Positions 9,142 through 19,430 of a DNA stretch of 35,023 bases are shown in pieces; position 1 is the stretch's first letter; each line of letters starts with the position of its first letter. Made by a program: the position numbers and the translations under genes. A model generated the notes under the pieces. It was not told the DNA's origin. It worked only from the letters and a program-made list of their open reading frames with translations, and did not search any database. This DNA comes from Chara braunii (Eukaryota; Streptophyta; Charophyceae; Charales; Characeae), in assembly GCA_003427395.1 (NCBI GenBank), contig BFEA01000309.1, positions 475,595 through 510,617 of the forward strand, in the 5' to 3' direction.

Positions 9142-10969
9142 CCCTCATTCTCCCTCTTCGCCTTGCCCCCTCTCTTTCCCCTCTCCTCGCTTGGCATATG
9201 ACGAACCCCTCTCCCCTCACTTATTACATTGCTAGGGTGTGAACGGTGAAAAGAGATCAGACCTCACTTGGCGGAGAGAGAGGGCAAGCGAATGAATGAT
9301 AGTCGGTCCCTTGTGCCACCTAGAAGACAAAGGAAAAGAACATTTGGAAAAGTGGGAAAGGGCGGTATCCGGAGAAAGTATAGTGAAGCAAGGTCAATTT
9401 GACTCAACCATTTCCCCGACTGCATGATTATGAGAATAGAATGGGCTGATTGGGCAAGAGAGAGGGAACAAAGAGCATTCAAAGGACATGGAAAGAGTAG
9501 GCATGTGGGAAGGGCTATGCGTTGACCCCCAACAGGGGATTGTATGGATCTTTGCTTCGTGTGGGACTGTGCAGGTAAGCGAAGGCCGGGAGGAACCGGG
9601 CGGCAAAGGGAAAAGGGAAGAGGGGCAAAGGGGCTACGGAGCCCCTAGCTTAAAGCCAATCCATGGAAAAGACCTTCGCGTTGAAACTTTGAGTGTGAGT
9701 AAGAAAATGGAGTACGGTCTTGGCAAAGGAAATGTGAAGTTATGTGTGCATGCATGTGAAGGTCCCGAAAAGACTAAGGGGCCTCCCTAAATGAGATTGA
9801 ATGAGATGTATGAGAACCGATGGGTGCGTAGAGGCAAGGGGGAGGACGACATCGCCGCGCCCTGATGACGCCGTAGAAATGCCATGTTTAGGGAAATGGT
9901 ACGCGGCCTAAGGATGACGCTTAGCCTGCGCACAAGAGAAGAAAACTCTTAAAGAACCCCTGGACTGTCTGCGTATTGGAAAAAACCATTGCTTGAGAGG
10001 ACAACCAAGAAAAAAAAAAAAAATCAGCGTTACCAAATGACCAGCAAGACCACCACCCGGCGTGAGGGTTGAGCTACATCCCCAATGCCAAAGCTCTCTC
10101 GCGCGATGGCCCACCCCCATCCATCTCAAAGCACTAGGTGGGGGTGATCCTGGGACGAATGGCCCTCGCCCTGAGCATGAGCGTGGGCGGGTCGAGCCAA
10201 CTAGGACCCGCACTGGTGTCGACTAAGGCTCGAATGTCTACCGGGGATTGGCCCTACAACGTACCAGAAGTATTGCCTATAGAAAAAAAGTGAGATCAGC
10301 ACGAAACTTGTATTTCTTCAATCCAACGACGATCGCCAAGAAAGAAAAGTGAATAACCACCAGACAAACACACCAATACTCCTCTATTCTCCATTCCATA
10401 CGACAGACGATCCATTAAACAGTCGTCCACAATACCGAAAGGCATAAGAAAGTTAAGAAAGAGGTATCAGCGCAAACGAGTGCTCGACCATTGTCCAATT
10501 CGCAAAGATCAAATTTAATACGTTCCCTTCATATTTGAAATGTCCCCTCTGATCTTTGCAATCAGCCTGTTTGTTGGGTTGATCAACCATTCCATTTCAC
10601 TTTTTTTTTTTTTTTTTTTCTTTTGTCGTAGAATTTTAAACCAGTCCGCCTTTTGTACAATGTTATGACACTGGCACTGAAGAACTTTCTTACTGCTCCT
10701 TAGTCCGAGATGCCACTGCAAAAGTTTAGGTTATCTCCCATTTCAGGGCACAATAGATCCCAAAATTCTTTTGGCGGCCCATCTATTCCCAGGGTTCGTT
10801 TGTTGTTCATGCTCTAGATTGCAAGCAAACCACAGTTCACGTCGCCCCCCCTCCCCCGAAGAGTTCAGGTTTTGAACGAGGCGGACTATATGACCTAGAC
10901 AAAAATAAAAGAACTCTTGCACAAAGAATATGTTGTGTAAATTTCAACACAATGAACTTTTGGTTGAGG
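9140..10969. other. No recognised gene
   Basis: This is about 1.8 kb of mixed-composition sequence. The longest plus-strand frame (9488-9790, 100 codons) and the minus-strand frames at 9908-10213 and 10515-10721 have no motifs I recognise, and the last includes a Lys run from the T17 tract near 10603-10619. A C-rich patch lies near 10845-10857. It is the left flank of element A and ends at its target-site duplication. Confidence 0.5.
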
Positions 10970-10973
10970 ATCT
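10970..10973. repeat. Target-site duplication, left copy (ATCT)
   Basis: ATCT immediately precedes the TG of the left LTR of element A. The same four bases follow the CA of the right LTR at 24107-24110. Gypsy elements usually make 5-bp duplications; here the fifth base differs (G versus A), so four bases are exact. Confidence 0.7.
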
Positions 10974-11991
10974 TGGAATGAACCTCTTAGTTCAACACCA
11001 GTGAGCGCACACAATCACACCATATACATGTATGAAATCACACGAATTCTCACACTGGAGACCTGAAAGATGAAGACCAGGTAGCACAACTTATAATCTC
11101 AACAAATTATCACATGAGCAAAGAGGAGTTTCAATCACCAGCAATCAACAGTGCAACCCAAGAATACCGTATCTTGACTCCGACATGTCCTCTTCCAAAA
11201 ACTTTTTTGTCTTCTCTCTCTATCTTGATCTTCTCTCTGTCTACCACCTCAGTGTGTCTTCTCTCCCTACATATATGCACTCACACATCTACCACTCAAG
11301 GACCTACTCTGAATACACCCACTGAAATATCTACTAACTACCTAAAGTCTACTACTAACACTCTGCACTGGCACAACTATGGCTGCCTTCTCCCTGCCAG
11401 CACAATATCTTCCTCTCTCTCACTCTCTCTCTAGCGCAACACTCTAGCCTCAGCGCTCTGCCCCTCACTACAGCGCACAAGTGCACCACCACTTCCACAC
11501 TTCTCGCGAATGAGTAATCTGCCCAAATGAGAGGCTGGTCAATCCTTTTGTAGTCTTGGATTGCACTTCAATTCATGCCAGCCTTTGCTTTCTGGGTCTG
11601 GTTGGGTTCCGGTACCACATTCCCACGACCTGTCTATTTCTGAATGTCAAGGCCTGGAACCTTCCCCGAATTTTCGTTGGTCTGCTGCTGCTTGGGCCTT
11701 TGAGTCATGATTTTTCGAATTTAACATATGAATTTGACTGTGGATTGTAACTCCTGCCTCTAAGACACGACTCTTGCTCATGGAACTGCCCTTTCACTCG
11801 TGGGATGTGACTTTTCATTATGGGACATGACTTTTGCCCCTGAGATGTGTCTGTTTACGGGGTACCTGTTGAACTGGGTTGCTGAGGTACCTGACTGTGA
11901 CTTTTATGAATTTGACGAATTCGGTCTTTCTAGACCAAGGCCTCTAACCCTATGATCCGAATTTGGGGTCTGAATCGTGGAAGGCCTTTCA
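10974..11991 (-). repeat. Element A 3' LTR (minus-strand sense), 1018 bp
   Basis: This aligns end to end with 23113-24106. Shared landmarks are the GTGAGCGCACACAATCACACC block near the left end and GATCCGAATTTGGGGTC near the right end. It begins TGGAATGA and ends TTTCA. A CT-rich stretch lies at 11411-11434. The polypurine tract expected just to its right is weak: only GGCGAGAG on the minus strand abuts the LTR. Confidence 0.92.
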
Positions 11992-12009
11992 CTCTCGCCG
12001 GCCTAATTT

Positions 12010-12250
12010 TGAGGTCCTCTGGGAAACAACTATCTATCAAGTATATTGATTCCTATTCGAGCCCTCTTATAGTAAGATAAAATATTCGGTGCAGTTTGAA
12101 TTAGCTCTTCCCTAGTAAACCAACGAACTTCAGATGGTTCTTGATAAACAAATATTACCTTGTACTATCGTTGTGGCCTACCTATGTGTCCGGATCTGAA
12201 CACATCTTCTTCAACAATCCTGTCTACATCATACTTTTCATCCATATCAG
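12010..12250 (-). pseudogene. Element A chromodomain-like C-terminal tail, broken
   Basis: Downstream of the integrase C-terminal domain the minus strand reads DVDRIVEEDVFRSG, then after an in-frame stop YKVIFVYQEPSEVRWFTREE, then QTAPNILSYYKRAR. This has the layout of the chromodomain that ends chromoviral polyproteins: an acidic start, a short beta strand around YKVIF, then a W followed by an acidic helix. In chromoviruses this domain directs integration to particular chromatin. The match is by pattern only. At least two stops interrupt it before the LTR. Confidence 0.6.
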
Positions 12251-13690
12251 GAGGAATCATCAATCTACGAGTAGGAAACAGGTCATTAGTAACAAAAGGT
12301 AGAAGCTTGGAAGCATGAAACAACGGATAAATGTGCAAATGTGGAGGTATCTCGACAACATAAAAAGGACCATCTACGCCTCCGATCACATCTAAAATTT
12401 GTCACGGTCCTCTATAGGCGGGTAGCAGTTTCTGAGAGATGTTCTCCTCAAGAAAAAACTTTTTGTACTTCACCCAAACTAGATCTCCTACAGCAAATTA
12501 CGAGGGTCTACGATGTTTGTTTGCTTGTTCTATCATTTGATTCTATGCTTTGACTATATTTTCTTAAACATTTTTACTATCTTTCTGGTATTGTATAACA
12601 AATTCTCTAGTTTCCGATGAAGTATGTGTATTCGATCAGGATTTAAACAGTCTATGGATCTACGAGTGCGCCATCTCTGATGCAACTCTGTAGGTGTTCT
12701 GCAAATTGACAGATGTAGAAAATTGTTCTAGGCACTAGCAACTTTGGACATATGTTCATCCCAGTCAATTTAATGTCGGATGTACATTCGCAGCATCTGC
12801 TGCAACAACTTGTTCATCTGGTCGGTCTGTCCGTTAGTCTCTAGATGTCTGCCGGAGGACACAGTTAACTTAGATCCGTAGACTTTCATGAGTTGCTGTC
12901 ATTGTTCATTTATGAACCGAGTGTCTTTGTTACTAACAATGGTTAAGGGATGCCCAAAATCCTGTACCCAATGACTAAAGAATTCTCGAATTACCAAATT
13001 CGTTCTGACTTGCAGAGTAGGGAGATGATTTTTTCGACGATGAAAGGCAGTCAATCCCCTCAGTTGAGGGTAATTAATGATGCTAATGACATGAATGGAG
13101 CGTGCCATCGTGCTGGCTAGTTGAGTATTAGGGATTACACTGCGATGGACACGTGGCATATAATGACGATTTATGAATTTTTACAGGGACACTAGACCCG
13201 TTTTCCAGCAGGTGATGCTCCCCACCAATAGATGGAGCCTCTCCCCAGGTGCTAGTGGTGTCTGCTCTTATCGGCACCCCTAGCAAGCACTTGGGCTATT
13301 TCTTCTTAAAAAAAAAAAAAGGAAGTGGAAGAAAAACAACAAATTTACTAAATCGGTCTACCCCAACCATAACCTGACTTTTACCATTTCTGCTTTTGAC
13401 TTTAGTGTCCATGAAGTCAATAGACACAGAATCTCCAGGACTTGACAGAATAGGCAGCGGTTTTAGTAAACCAAGGGGAACCTGTGTGAAACTCTTGTTC
13501 CGTTGACAAACTTGACAACCTTGAACATAAGCGATACAGTCATGTTTCATTCCAGTCCATGTATAAGAACGCATGAGGTTAGCATACGTTTTGTCCCTCA
13601 GTATCATGACATTCCCCTAGGATCAGACTTCATCTCTTCATTGTTCGGAATACATAGTCTATCATGCACATCCGTTTTTTCAAACAGGAA
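12250..13690 (-). pseudogene. Element A integrase, broken and partly duplicated
   Basis: Integrase inserts retroelement cDNA into the genome. In minus-strand order there is a pre-integrase remnant (DRLCIPNNEE, in the 13593-13688 spacer), a zinc-binding remnant (CQVCQRNK), the catalytic core with VSIDFM (first Asp) and TIVSNKDTRF (second Asp), and a C-terminal part with GDLVWVKY and PPHLHIYPLFHASKL. The third catalytic position is Asp (codon 12821-12823) where the family has Glu. The upstream His pair of the zinc finger is not visible. Stops, frame changes and an insert at about 13160-13335 break it. The N-terminal third is also present as an inverted copy at 13689-13945. Confidence 0.85.
13160..13335 (+). 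other. Insert with A-run inside the integrase
   Basis: Between the integrase segment ending at 13336 and the one resuming at or below 13159 lies about 175 bp that does not read as integrase. In plus sense it ends with 13 A residues (13308-13320) preceded by TCTTCTT, as a short retroposon would. I see no clear RNA polymerase III A or B box and no target-site duplication. It could be a SINE-like fragment or only filler with a slipped A run. Confidence 0.35.
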
Positions 13691-13945
13691 AACGTATGTC
13701 AACCTCTTGCGTTCTTATACATGGACTGGAATGAAACATGACTAGATCGCTTATGTTCAAGGTTGTCAAGTTTGTCAGCGGAACAAGAGTTTCACACAGG
13801 CTCCCCTTGGTTTACTAAAACCGCTGCCTATTCCGTCAAGTCCTGGAGATTCTGTGTCTATTGACTTCATGGACACTCAAGTCAAAAGCAGAAATGGTAA
13901 AAGTCAGGTTACGGTTGGGGTATACCGATTTAGTAAATTTGTTGT
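13336..13945. repeat. 257-bp foldback (inverted duplication) of integrase sequence
   Basis: Left arm 13336-13592 and right arm 13689-13945 are inverted copies, 246 of 257 positions matching without gaps (hand count, 11 mismatches). The spacer is 96 bp. The left arm is the genuine minus-strand integrase; the right arm encodes the same residues (SYTWTGMKHD, CQVCQRNKSF) on the plus strand. It lies between RNase H and integrase. Either a rearrangement within the element or an assembly artefact could make it; 4% divergence argues against a simple artefact. Confidence 0.92.
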
Positions 13946-13979
13946 GAGTCACTCTATAGTCCGAAACTTCATGAGGTGC

Positions 13980-14475
13980 CTATTGTACTTTCTTTATTAA
14001 GGCACTATAGATAAGATCAGTAGCGTATGCAGTCCTAACTTTTTCTTGCACATCAATGCCTACATCCAAATACGTTACAATGACACCGAAAAAGTTAGAT
14101 CTCCTACTTAGCACATCGACAACAACGTTATACTTCCCCTCAACTGGCTTTAACTCAAAATCAAACTGATCAATCTCAGCGACCCATCTTGTTAGCTTAG
14201 GCGGCATACGGACCTGCGTTTTAAGCCAGCAAAGTGTCTCATGATCAGAGCACACTTTGAAATGACGTCCTAGAAGATAGTGTCACCAATGACTCAAAGC
14301 TTCCCGGAGAGCGAACAACTCTCTTTCATACGTGGAAGCGGCGACCTTCTCACTAAGCATTCGACATGACATAAACTCAACTGGCCTGTACCCCTTGCCA
14401 TCGTCTTGGTGGAGTACGGCTCCTATCCCTTATTGACTGGCGTCGGTTGTCACGACGAAATACAAAGATGGATCT
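13980..14475 (-). pseudogene. Element A RNase H domain, broken
   Basis: The retroelement RNase H removes RNA from the RNA:DNA hybrid made by reverse transcriptase. One minus-strand frame carries the expected landmarks: YFVVTTDASQ (first catalytic Asp), STYERELFALREAL (catalytic Glu), FKVCSDHETL (Asp), then LTRWVAEIDQFDFELKPVEG and DVLSRRS at the end. The frame is interrupted by TAA at 14430-14432, directly after DASQ, and TGA at 14283-14285. It is contiguous with the RT connection region upstream. Confidence 0.88.
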
Positions 14476-14479
14476 GCAA

Positions 14480-15430
14480 CTTTCAATACCTGGTAATTAA
14501 TTAAACATTTCTTCATACGTTTAAAAAATGCAGTACACTCCTGATCTCATTTCCAGATTGTTTTTTTCTTCAACAGTCTGCGTAATGAGGCGGCAATTAC
14601 CGTAAAGTTTTGGACGAACTTGCGGCGATAGTTGGTCAGACCAAGAAACGAATGCAGTTCCGTTAGAGTATGTGGGTTAGACCAATCTTTGATAGTTGCA
14701 ATCTTAGCGTCTTCTAGTGTCACCATCTACCACATGTCTAAGATACAAAACCTGACGCTTCGCCCACTCACATTTCTTGGGGTTAATCTTAAATTGTCTT
14801 CTCGCAACTTATTTAGCATAGCCCAAAGGTGCTCACTATGCTCAATCAAACTCTTGCTAAACATTAGAATATCATCCAAATAAAGGACGACAAACTTATC
14901 GAGCCAATCACGAAATAAATCATTCATACCTCTTTGAAAGGTTGCAAGTGCGTTAGTTACAACAAACTCATAGTATTCATATCTAATTCGAAAAATCGTC
15001 TTATGATGATCTTCTGGTTCTACCTCAATCTGATGGTAGCCATATTTCAAATAAATTTTCGAGAAGTACTTCCATCCTTGTACCCTATCTAACAAATAAT
15101 ATATCCTGGGCAACGGTTCTGCATTTTCACTGTTATAGCGTTGAGCCCCCTGTAGTCTATGCACATGCGCAATTCGCCGCCCTTCTTTGGTACGAACAAC
15201 ACTAGGACACTGAAATGTGAGGAGGTTGGTCTAATCTGCCCCTTTTCCAATAACTCGTCTAATTGTTTTTGCAATTCATCCAATTTCGTGAAAGACATTC
15301 TATAAACCGGGCCCTTGGGTATTTTGCTACCGGGTTCTAGATCGATCCGGTGCTTTATCTCTCTCTCAACTACTCCACTCGGGGCCTCTCCCACATCTGT
15401 GAACTCACTTAGCAATTTAGTATCTCCGGT
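14480..15430 (-). pseudogene. Element A reverse transcriptase, broken
   Basis: Minus-strand segments give a gypsy RT in order: HRIDLEPGSKIPKGPVYRMS, LLEKGQIRPTSSHF, RMCIDYRGLNAIT, a frameshift near 15100-15160, LPRIYYLLDRVQG, YGYHQIEVEPEDHHKTIF, then the catalytic YLDDILMFSKS (YLDD codons 14871-14882) and a thumb/connection part with HSFLGLTNYRRKF. The first catalytic Asp, expected in the KIDL context before GYHQ, is Tyr (codon 15051-15053), so the polymerase would be inactive even without the frameshift. Further stops lie between 14480 and 14727. Confidence 0.92.
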
Positions 15431-15489
15431 GGAATAGGTTCTACCTTTGTTTCTTCTTCCCTTACTGGGCGCACATATGCAACAAACAC

Positions 15490-16132
15490 CTAATCTACAA
15501 GGCCATTCTTGGCTACATGTCGGGCAAATGCAAAGACACTCGTACAACAATGGGCTAGGCTACTCTCTGCACCGAATGCATGAAACAATCGTACCTTTTT
15601 CTTCCCACTCTGGGCACTGGGGAGATAACACTCGTGCTCACCCAATTTGATGTCCGCATCTGCGGCTTCGCCCCAATCAGTTTCTAAGATCATGTCAAAA
15701 GGGAGACTATCTTTCATTAAGAGTGTCAGGGAGTGCAAAAATCGTTCCACTTTACCCCCTGCCTCCAACTAGAAGTATGCCCTAACCCCTTCAACATAGT
15801 TGTCTACTATCATTTCTCTATTATCCGCTAACTTACAACAGGCTGGTTTAACTTTGAACCTTCAGCCCTAGGCACATTTTCTGCAACCCTTTCTTGCTTA
15901 TATACCTGCGCGTTGACCCACTATCTATTAACGCTTCTACTCTTACTTTATTAACCTCTACATCGGCAATAAGCAACTGCCCTTTCTTTTTCTTCATCTC
16001 GGCCCAAGCGCGGCGACGAGTGATCAACTCATCACCTATGCTTGGGAGGGAACCACCTAGTGAAATCCTGGCACAAGCAACTTCTGAGGAACTAACTAGA
16101 TGGGGGGTGACTACCGTCTCAATCTTTATCAT
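15490..16132 (-). pseudogene. Element A aspartic protease, broken
   Basis: Retropepsin cleaves the Gag-Pol polyprotein. The minus-strand frame at 15848-16132 has VEALIDSGSTRRYISKKG, including the catalytic DSG triad (15917-15925, Asp codon 15923-15925). After a frame change, 15490-15768 gives LTLLMKDSLPFDMI followed by DWGEAADADIKLGEH, the typical C-terminal half before RT. The triad is intact, so the break is the frameshift and the intervening stops near 15770-15850. It lies between the gag zinc knuckle and RT, as expected. Confidence 0.85.
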
Positions 16133-16200
16133 TGGGACCTCTGAGTGGGAGGATGACAGTCTGCTTGCATCCAGAGTCCCTGTAGAAGCAACTGCAACCT

Positions 16201-17200
16201 CTATTGGCTGTTCCCTTTTGGATACCTATACTCGGGACAAAAAAAAACTATGTGGTCGGGGTCACCACACTTGATACATTGACCGGCCCTTCGACGTTCA
16301 TCCCATACTTTTTCGTCTATTCTCATTTCTAACCAAGGTTTGCTTTCTGCAATTCCTGGGTGTTTCGGGTATGACCATCTACCTCTACCTATTCCCCCTG
16401 TGGAATAAGAACCTCTTCCACCTTGCGAGGGACCATTACCCCTCCGTCCCACATAGTAGCTACCTTCGCCACTACCCCTCTGGGCGGCGGGTCCTCTTCG
16501 ACCACCTTGACCGCAGCCTCCTCTTCCTCTACCTCGACCTCTTCCTCCTTGTCGCCCTCCCCCGCGGGCTGTAACAGCCACATAGTCCCCTCCCTGGGCT
16601 AAGTGACTATTGTTGTATTCTTTTAGTAATGATCGTAGGTAAGTGATTCTACCCCTCCGAAGGTGACCAGAAGATTGTCCTTCCCAGCTATGTTCCCTGA
16701 GATTGTGCGATCTCTCAATTTCTTTCCTGCCTGGAGATCTTTCCAATAATGGTAGTATTGTGATTATTGCAGAAAGCCAGCATGATCTACCGCGATCTTG
16801 CTGAACTTTTCGTAAGTAATACCTTCTTTAGTACGGAGATAAAGTTGGGTTCTCAGTGGATCTGGGAGTGCTCTAGCGAAATTGTTCAAAATTTATGTGG
16901 GTGTTAATCCATGGTCCGGACACTGCAAAGTTTATCCACAGTAACTTTGAGCGTTGATGCACTCTTCCAATTACGATCACCAATGTTTAAGATCAGGGAC
17001 TCAGTCCTACGGGCCAAATTTTTGTCTTCAAACCTTTCTCTAAGGGCCTTAAAAAAGTCCTCGATCCGTTGTCGGGCGGGGAGGTCTCCACCATGGCATC
17101 TTGTGGCCACTCATTTTCGGCGACTATCTAGACCACCCCTTCACACGTTCCACATACCCAACATGCAGGACCTCGATTCGTAAGCCTGATTCACACACCT
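16201..17200 (-). pseudogene. Element A Gag capsid C-terminal part and nucleocapsid, broken
   Basis: Gag packages the element RNA in the virus-like particle. Segments in three minus-strand frames give FFKALRERFEDKNLARR (about 17040-17080), ARALPDPLRTQLYLRTKEG and TYEKFSKIAVDHAGF (16780-16900), then an RGG-rich stretch near 16500-16570 and a CCHC zinc knuckle CIKCGDPDHIVFFC. The last long frame is 16201-16746. Spacing and order fit a Retrotrans_gag domain followed by nucleocapsid. At least two frameshifts and stops near 16750 and 16900 break it. Its N-terminal half lies far upstream at 21664-22607. Confidence 0.85.
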
Positions 17201-17349
17201 CTGAAGCACGCGCTTCCGCTCGGAATAAGATATGTGAAAACCCGAAAAAAAATAAAGGCAGCGTACAGTTGGTTGCTCTTCCGGTTCAACTGCCATAGCA
17301 TCTGGAACACACAACTAGCAGGTGTGGTTTCTCTCTCTCTCTCTCTCTT

Positions 17350-17414
<65 letters not shown>

Positions 17415-17594
17415 CTGATACTTTGAGATGTGAAATCTAGGTTCCAAGACCGCTTGACTTCGCAGGTGCACTTTTTCCCGGAGCAAGACCATGTACACGA
17501 GGCATGAGAAGAAAGATAGAGGCGACGTGCAGCGACTATTCTTCTGGTTCAACAGACATAGCCGTCGGAACGAACGGCGAACAGGTATGGTTGT

Positions 17595-17600
<6 letters not shown>
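17200..17600. repeat. Diverged tandem duplication, each copy ending in (CT)n
   Basis: The segment 17257-17330 resembles 17521-17599: both run from a GGC..CGT.CAG start through CTTCYGGTTCAAC and CATAGC to AGGTRTGGTT, then enter CT repeats. Weaker similarity extends upstream of each (about 17200-17256 and 17464-17520). The period is about 264 bp. The second CT tract continues into CA repeats. Confidence 0.7.
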
Positions 17601-17671
<71 letters not shown>

Positions 17672-18337
17672 GGTACACCATAACAATGAATGATGATCAG
17701 CAGCAGTTACAGCCGGAGACTTTCCTCACATTTCCTCTCTCCCCATCCATTGTCCTCGTCATACACGAAGCTCTTGCCTGGCGGTGCACAAAGATAGCCG
17801 TAAGAATACAATGCCATCATAAAAATATGAGATCATTTTGTAAAACCGTCACAAGGGAGATGTACCCCCCCCTCTCGAAGAGGCTGAATACCGAGCATGA
17901 ACTGGCAGACACACCTCCTCAGACCCAACATTGTGATCTGCTTATGAGCTCCCAAACCCTTGAGTAATGCAATCGCCCATCTCCATCCCACAACCCCTTG
18001 GCATAAACAGCACCATCGACTTCCAAGTTTCACACACACACACACACACACACAGCGCGATGTTCGAAAGGGATTCCCCTTTTTTTTTTTTTTTTTTTTT
18101 TTTTTGCCTGTATAACGTGTCACTTCACACCCATGCACTAACACACGACGCCAGACCACGTACAGAGCAAGACAACAGACTAGTGAAAACGAAAAAGCTG
18201 TATACTACTGATTTTTGACAGCCTCGGTCACAAGAACACATAGTGAGCAGGCATGGGCTGTCGTCTCTCTATCCTCTCTCTCTCTCTCTCCACCTCTCTT
18301 TGTGTCTCCCTCTCTCTCTCTCTCTCCACCTCTCTTT

Positions 18338-18488
18338 NNNNNNNNNNNNNNNNNNNNNNNNNNNNNNNNNNNNNNNNNNNNNNNNNNNNNNNNNNNNNNN
18401 NNNNNNNNNNNNNNNNNNNNNNNNNNNNNNNNNNNNNNNNNNNNNNNNNNNNNNNNNNNNNNNNNNNNNNNNNNNNNNNNNNNNNNNN
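18338..18488. other. Assembly gap (151 N)
   Basis: A run of N sits inside a long CT tract (18270-18577), so it probably reflects collapse of the microsatellite. Frames reported across it are meaningless. Confidence 0.99.
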
Positions 18489-18579
<91 letters not shown>

Positions 18580-18974
18580 TACCTCCAGGCTCCTGCCTGC
18601 TTCCTCCGGGCTCCCGCCAGCTCCTTCACGCAGCGGTCCCACCAGCGCGCATATTCTTGGAGGTATCTGGCCACTAAGGCAGTCGGATACTCACAGGAAA
18701 AGAAAGAGCTCCGCGCGGCATGAAAGCGGAGAGGGATTTGGAGAGGGTGGAAACCTTCTCTCTTGCCCAATACTCAACGAAATTGGGCGAATCAAGACTC
18801 GATTTAGGGGTTTTCGGACCCCGCGAATCGATCTGTGCAGTCAGATCTTGGTTTAAATGCTTAGTTCGGCCGTTATGAGTAGTAGGGCTGCGCCCCCACT
18901 ACACCAAAGCACTTTGTGCAAGGACCCGTCCGGGTACATTTACCCCCCCCCAAAAAAAAAGACTTCACAGTGCG

Positions 18975-19044
<70 letters not shown>

Positions 19045-19213
19045 CTGCTCATGCGCACTCTCATCCCGTCCTCATGGCCTACTAAAAATACGAGCTCCTT
19101 TCCGTGTGTATCTGACAGCGTTCACGGCCCGGTACATTCAATAAGAAAAAAAACGGAAAACGAGCTCTATGTTGAGAGTACCCGTCGAAGAACTTTACTA
19201 GAGCGTGAACTCC

Positions 19214-19246
<33 letters not shown>

Positions 19247-19397
19247 CTCTCTCTCTCTCTCTCCATAGTGTACTCACTGCTTCTCTCCTATGTAAAATCA
19301 ACAGTATTTAAAGGCAGGCCCAATGCATCTACCCTTGATTAAGGGCAAGATCAATTATGAACGGAGAAGAGAAGAGAGAAGAGCTAGAAAATGCGTA

Positions 19398-19399
19398 TG

Positions 19400-19430
<31 letters not shown>
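19398..19430. repeat. (CT)n microsatellite
   Basis: CT dinucleotides with one TATC interruption lead into the pyrimidine-rich CGTRCGCT region that follows. Confidence 0.9.

Noticed and set aside
18205-18856. Frames of 144-213 codons across the gap
   Set aside because: They run through 151 N and CT repeats, so the reading frame is unknown.
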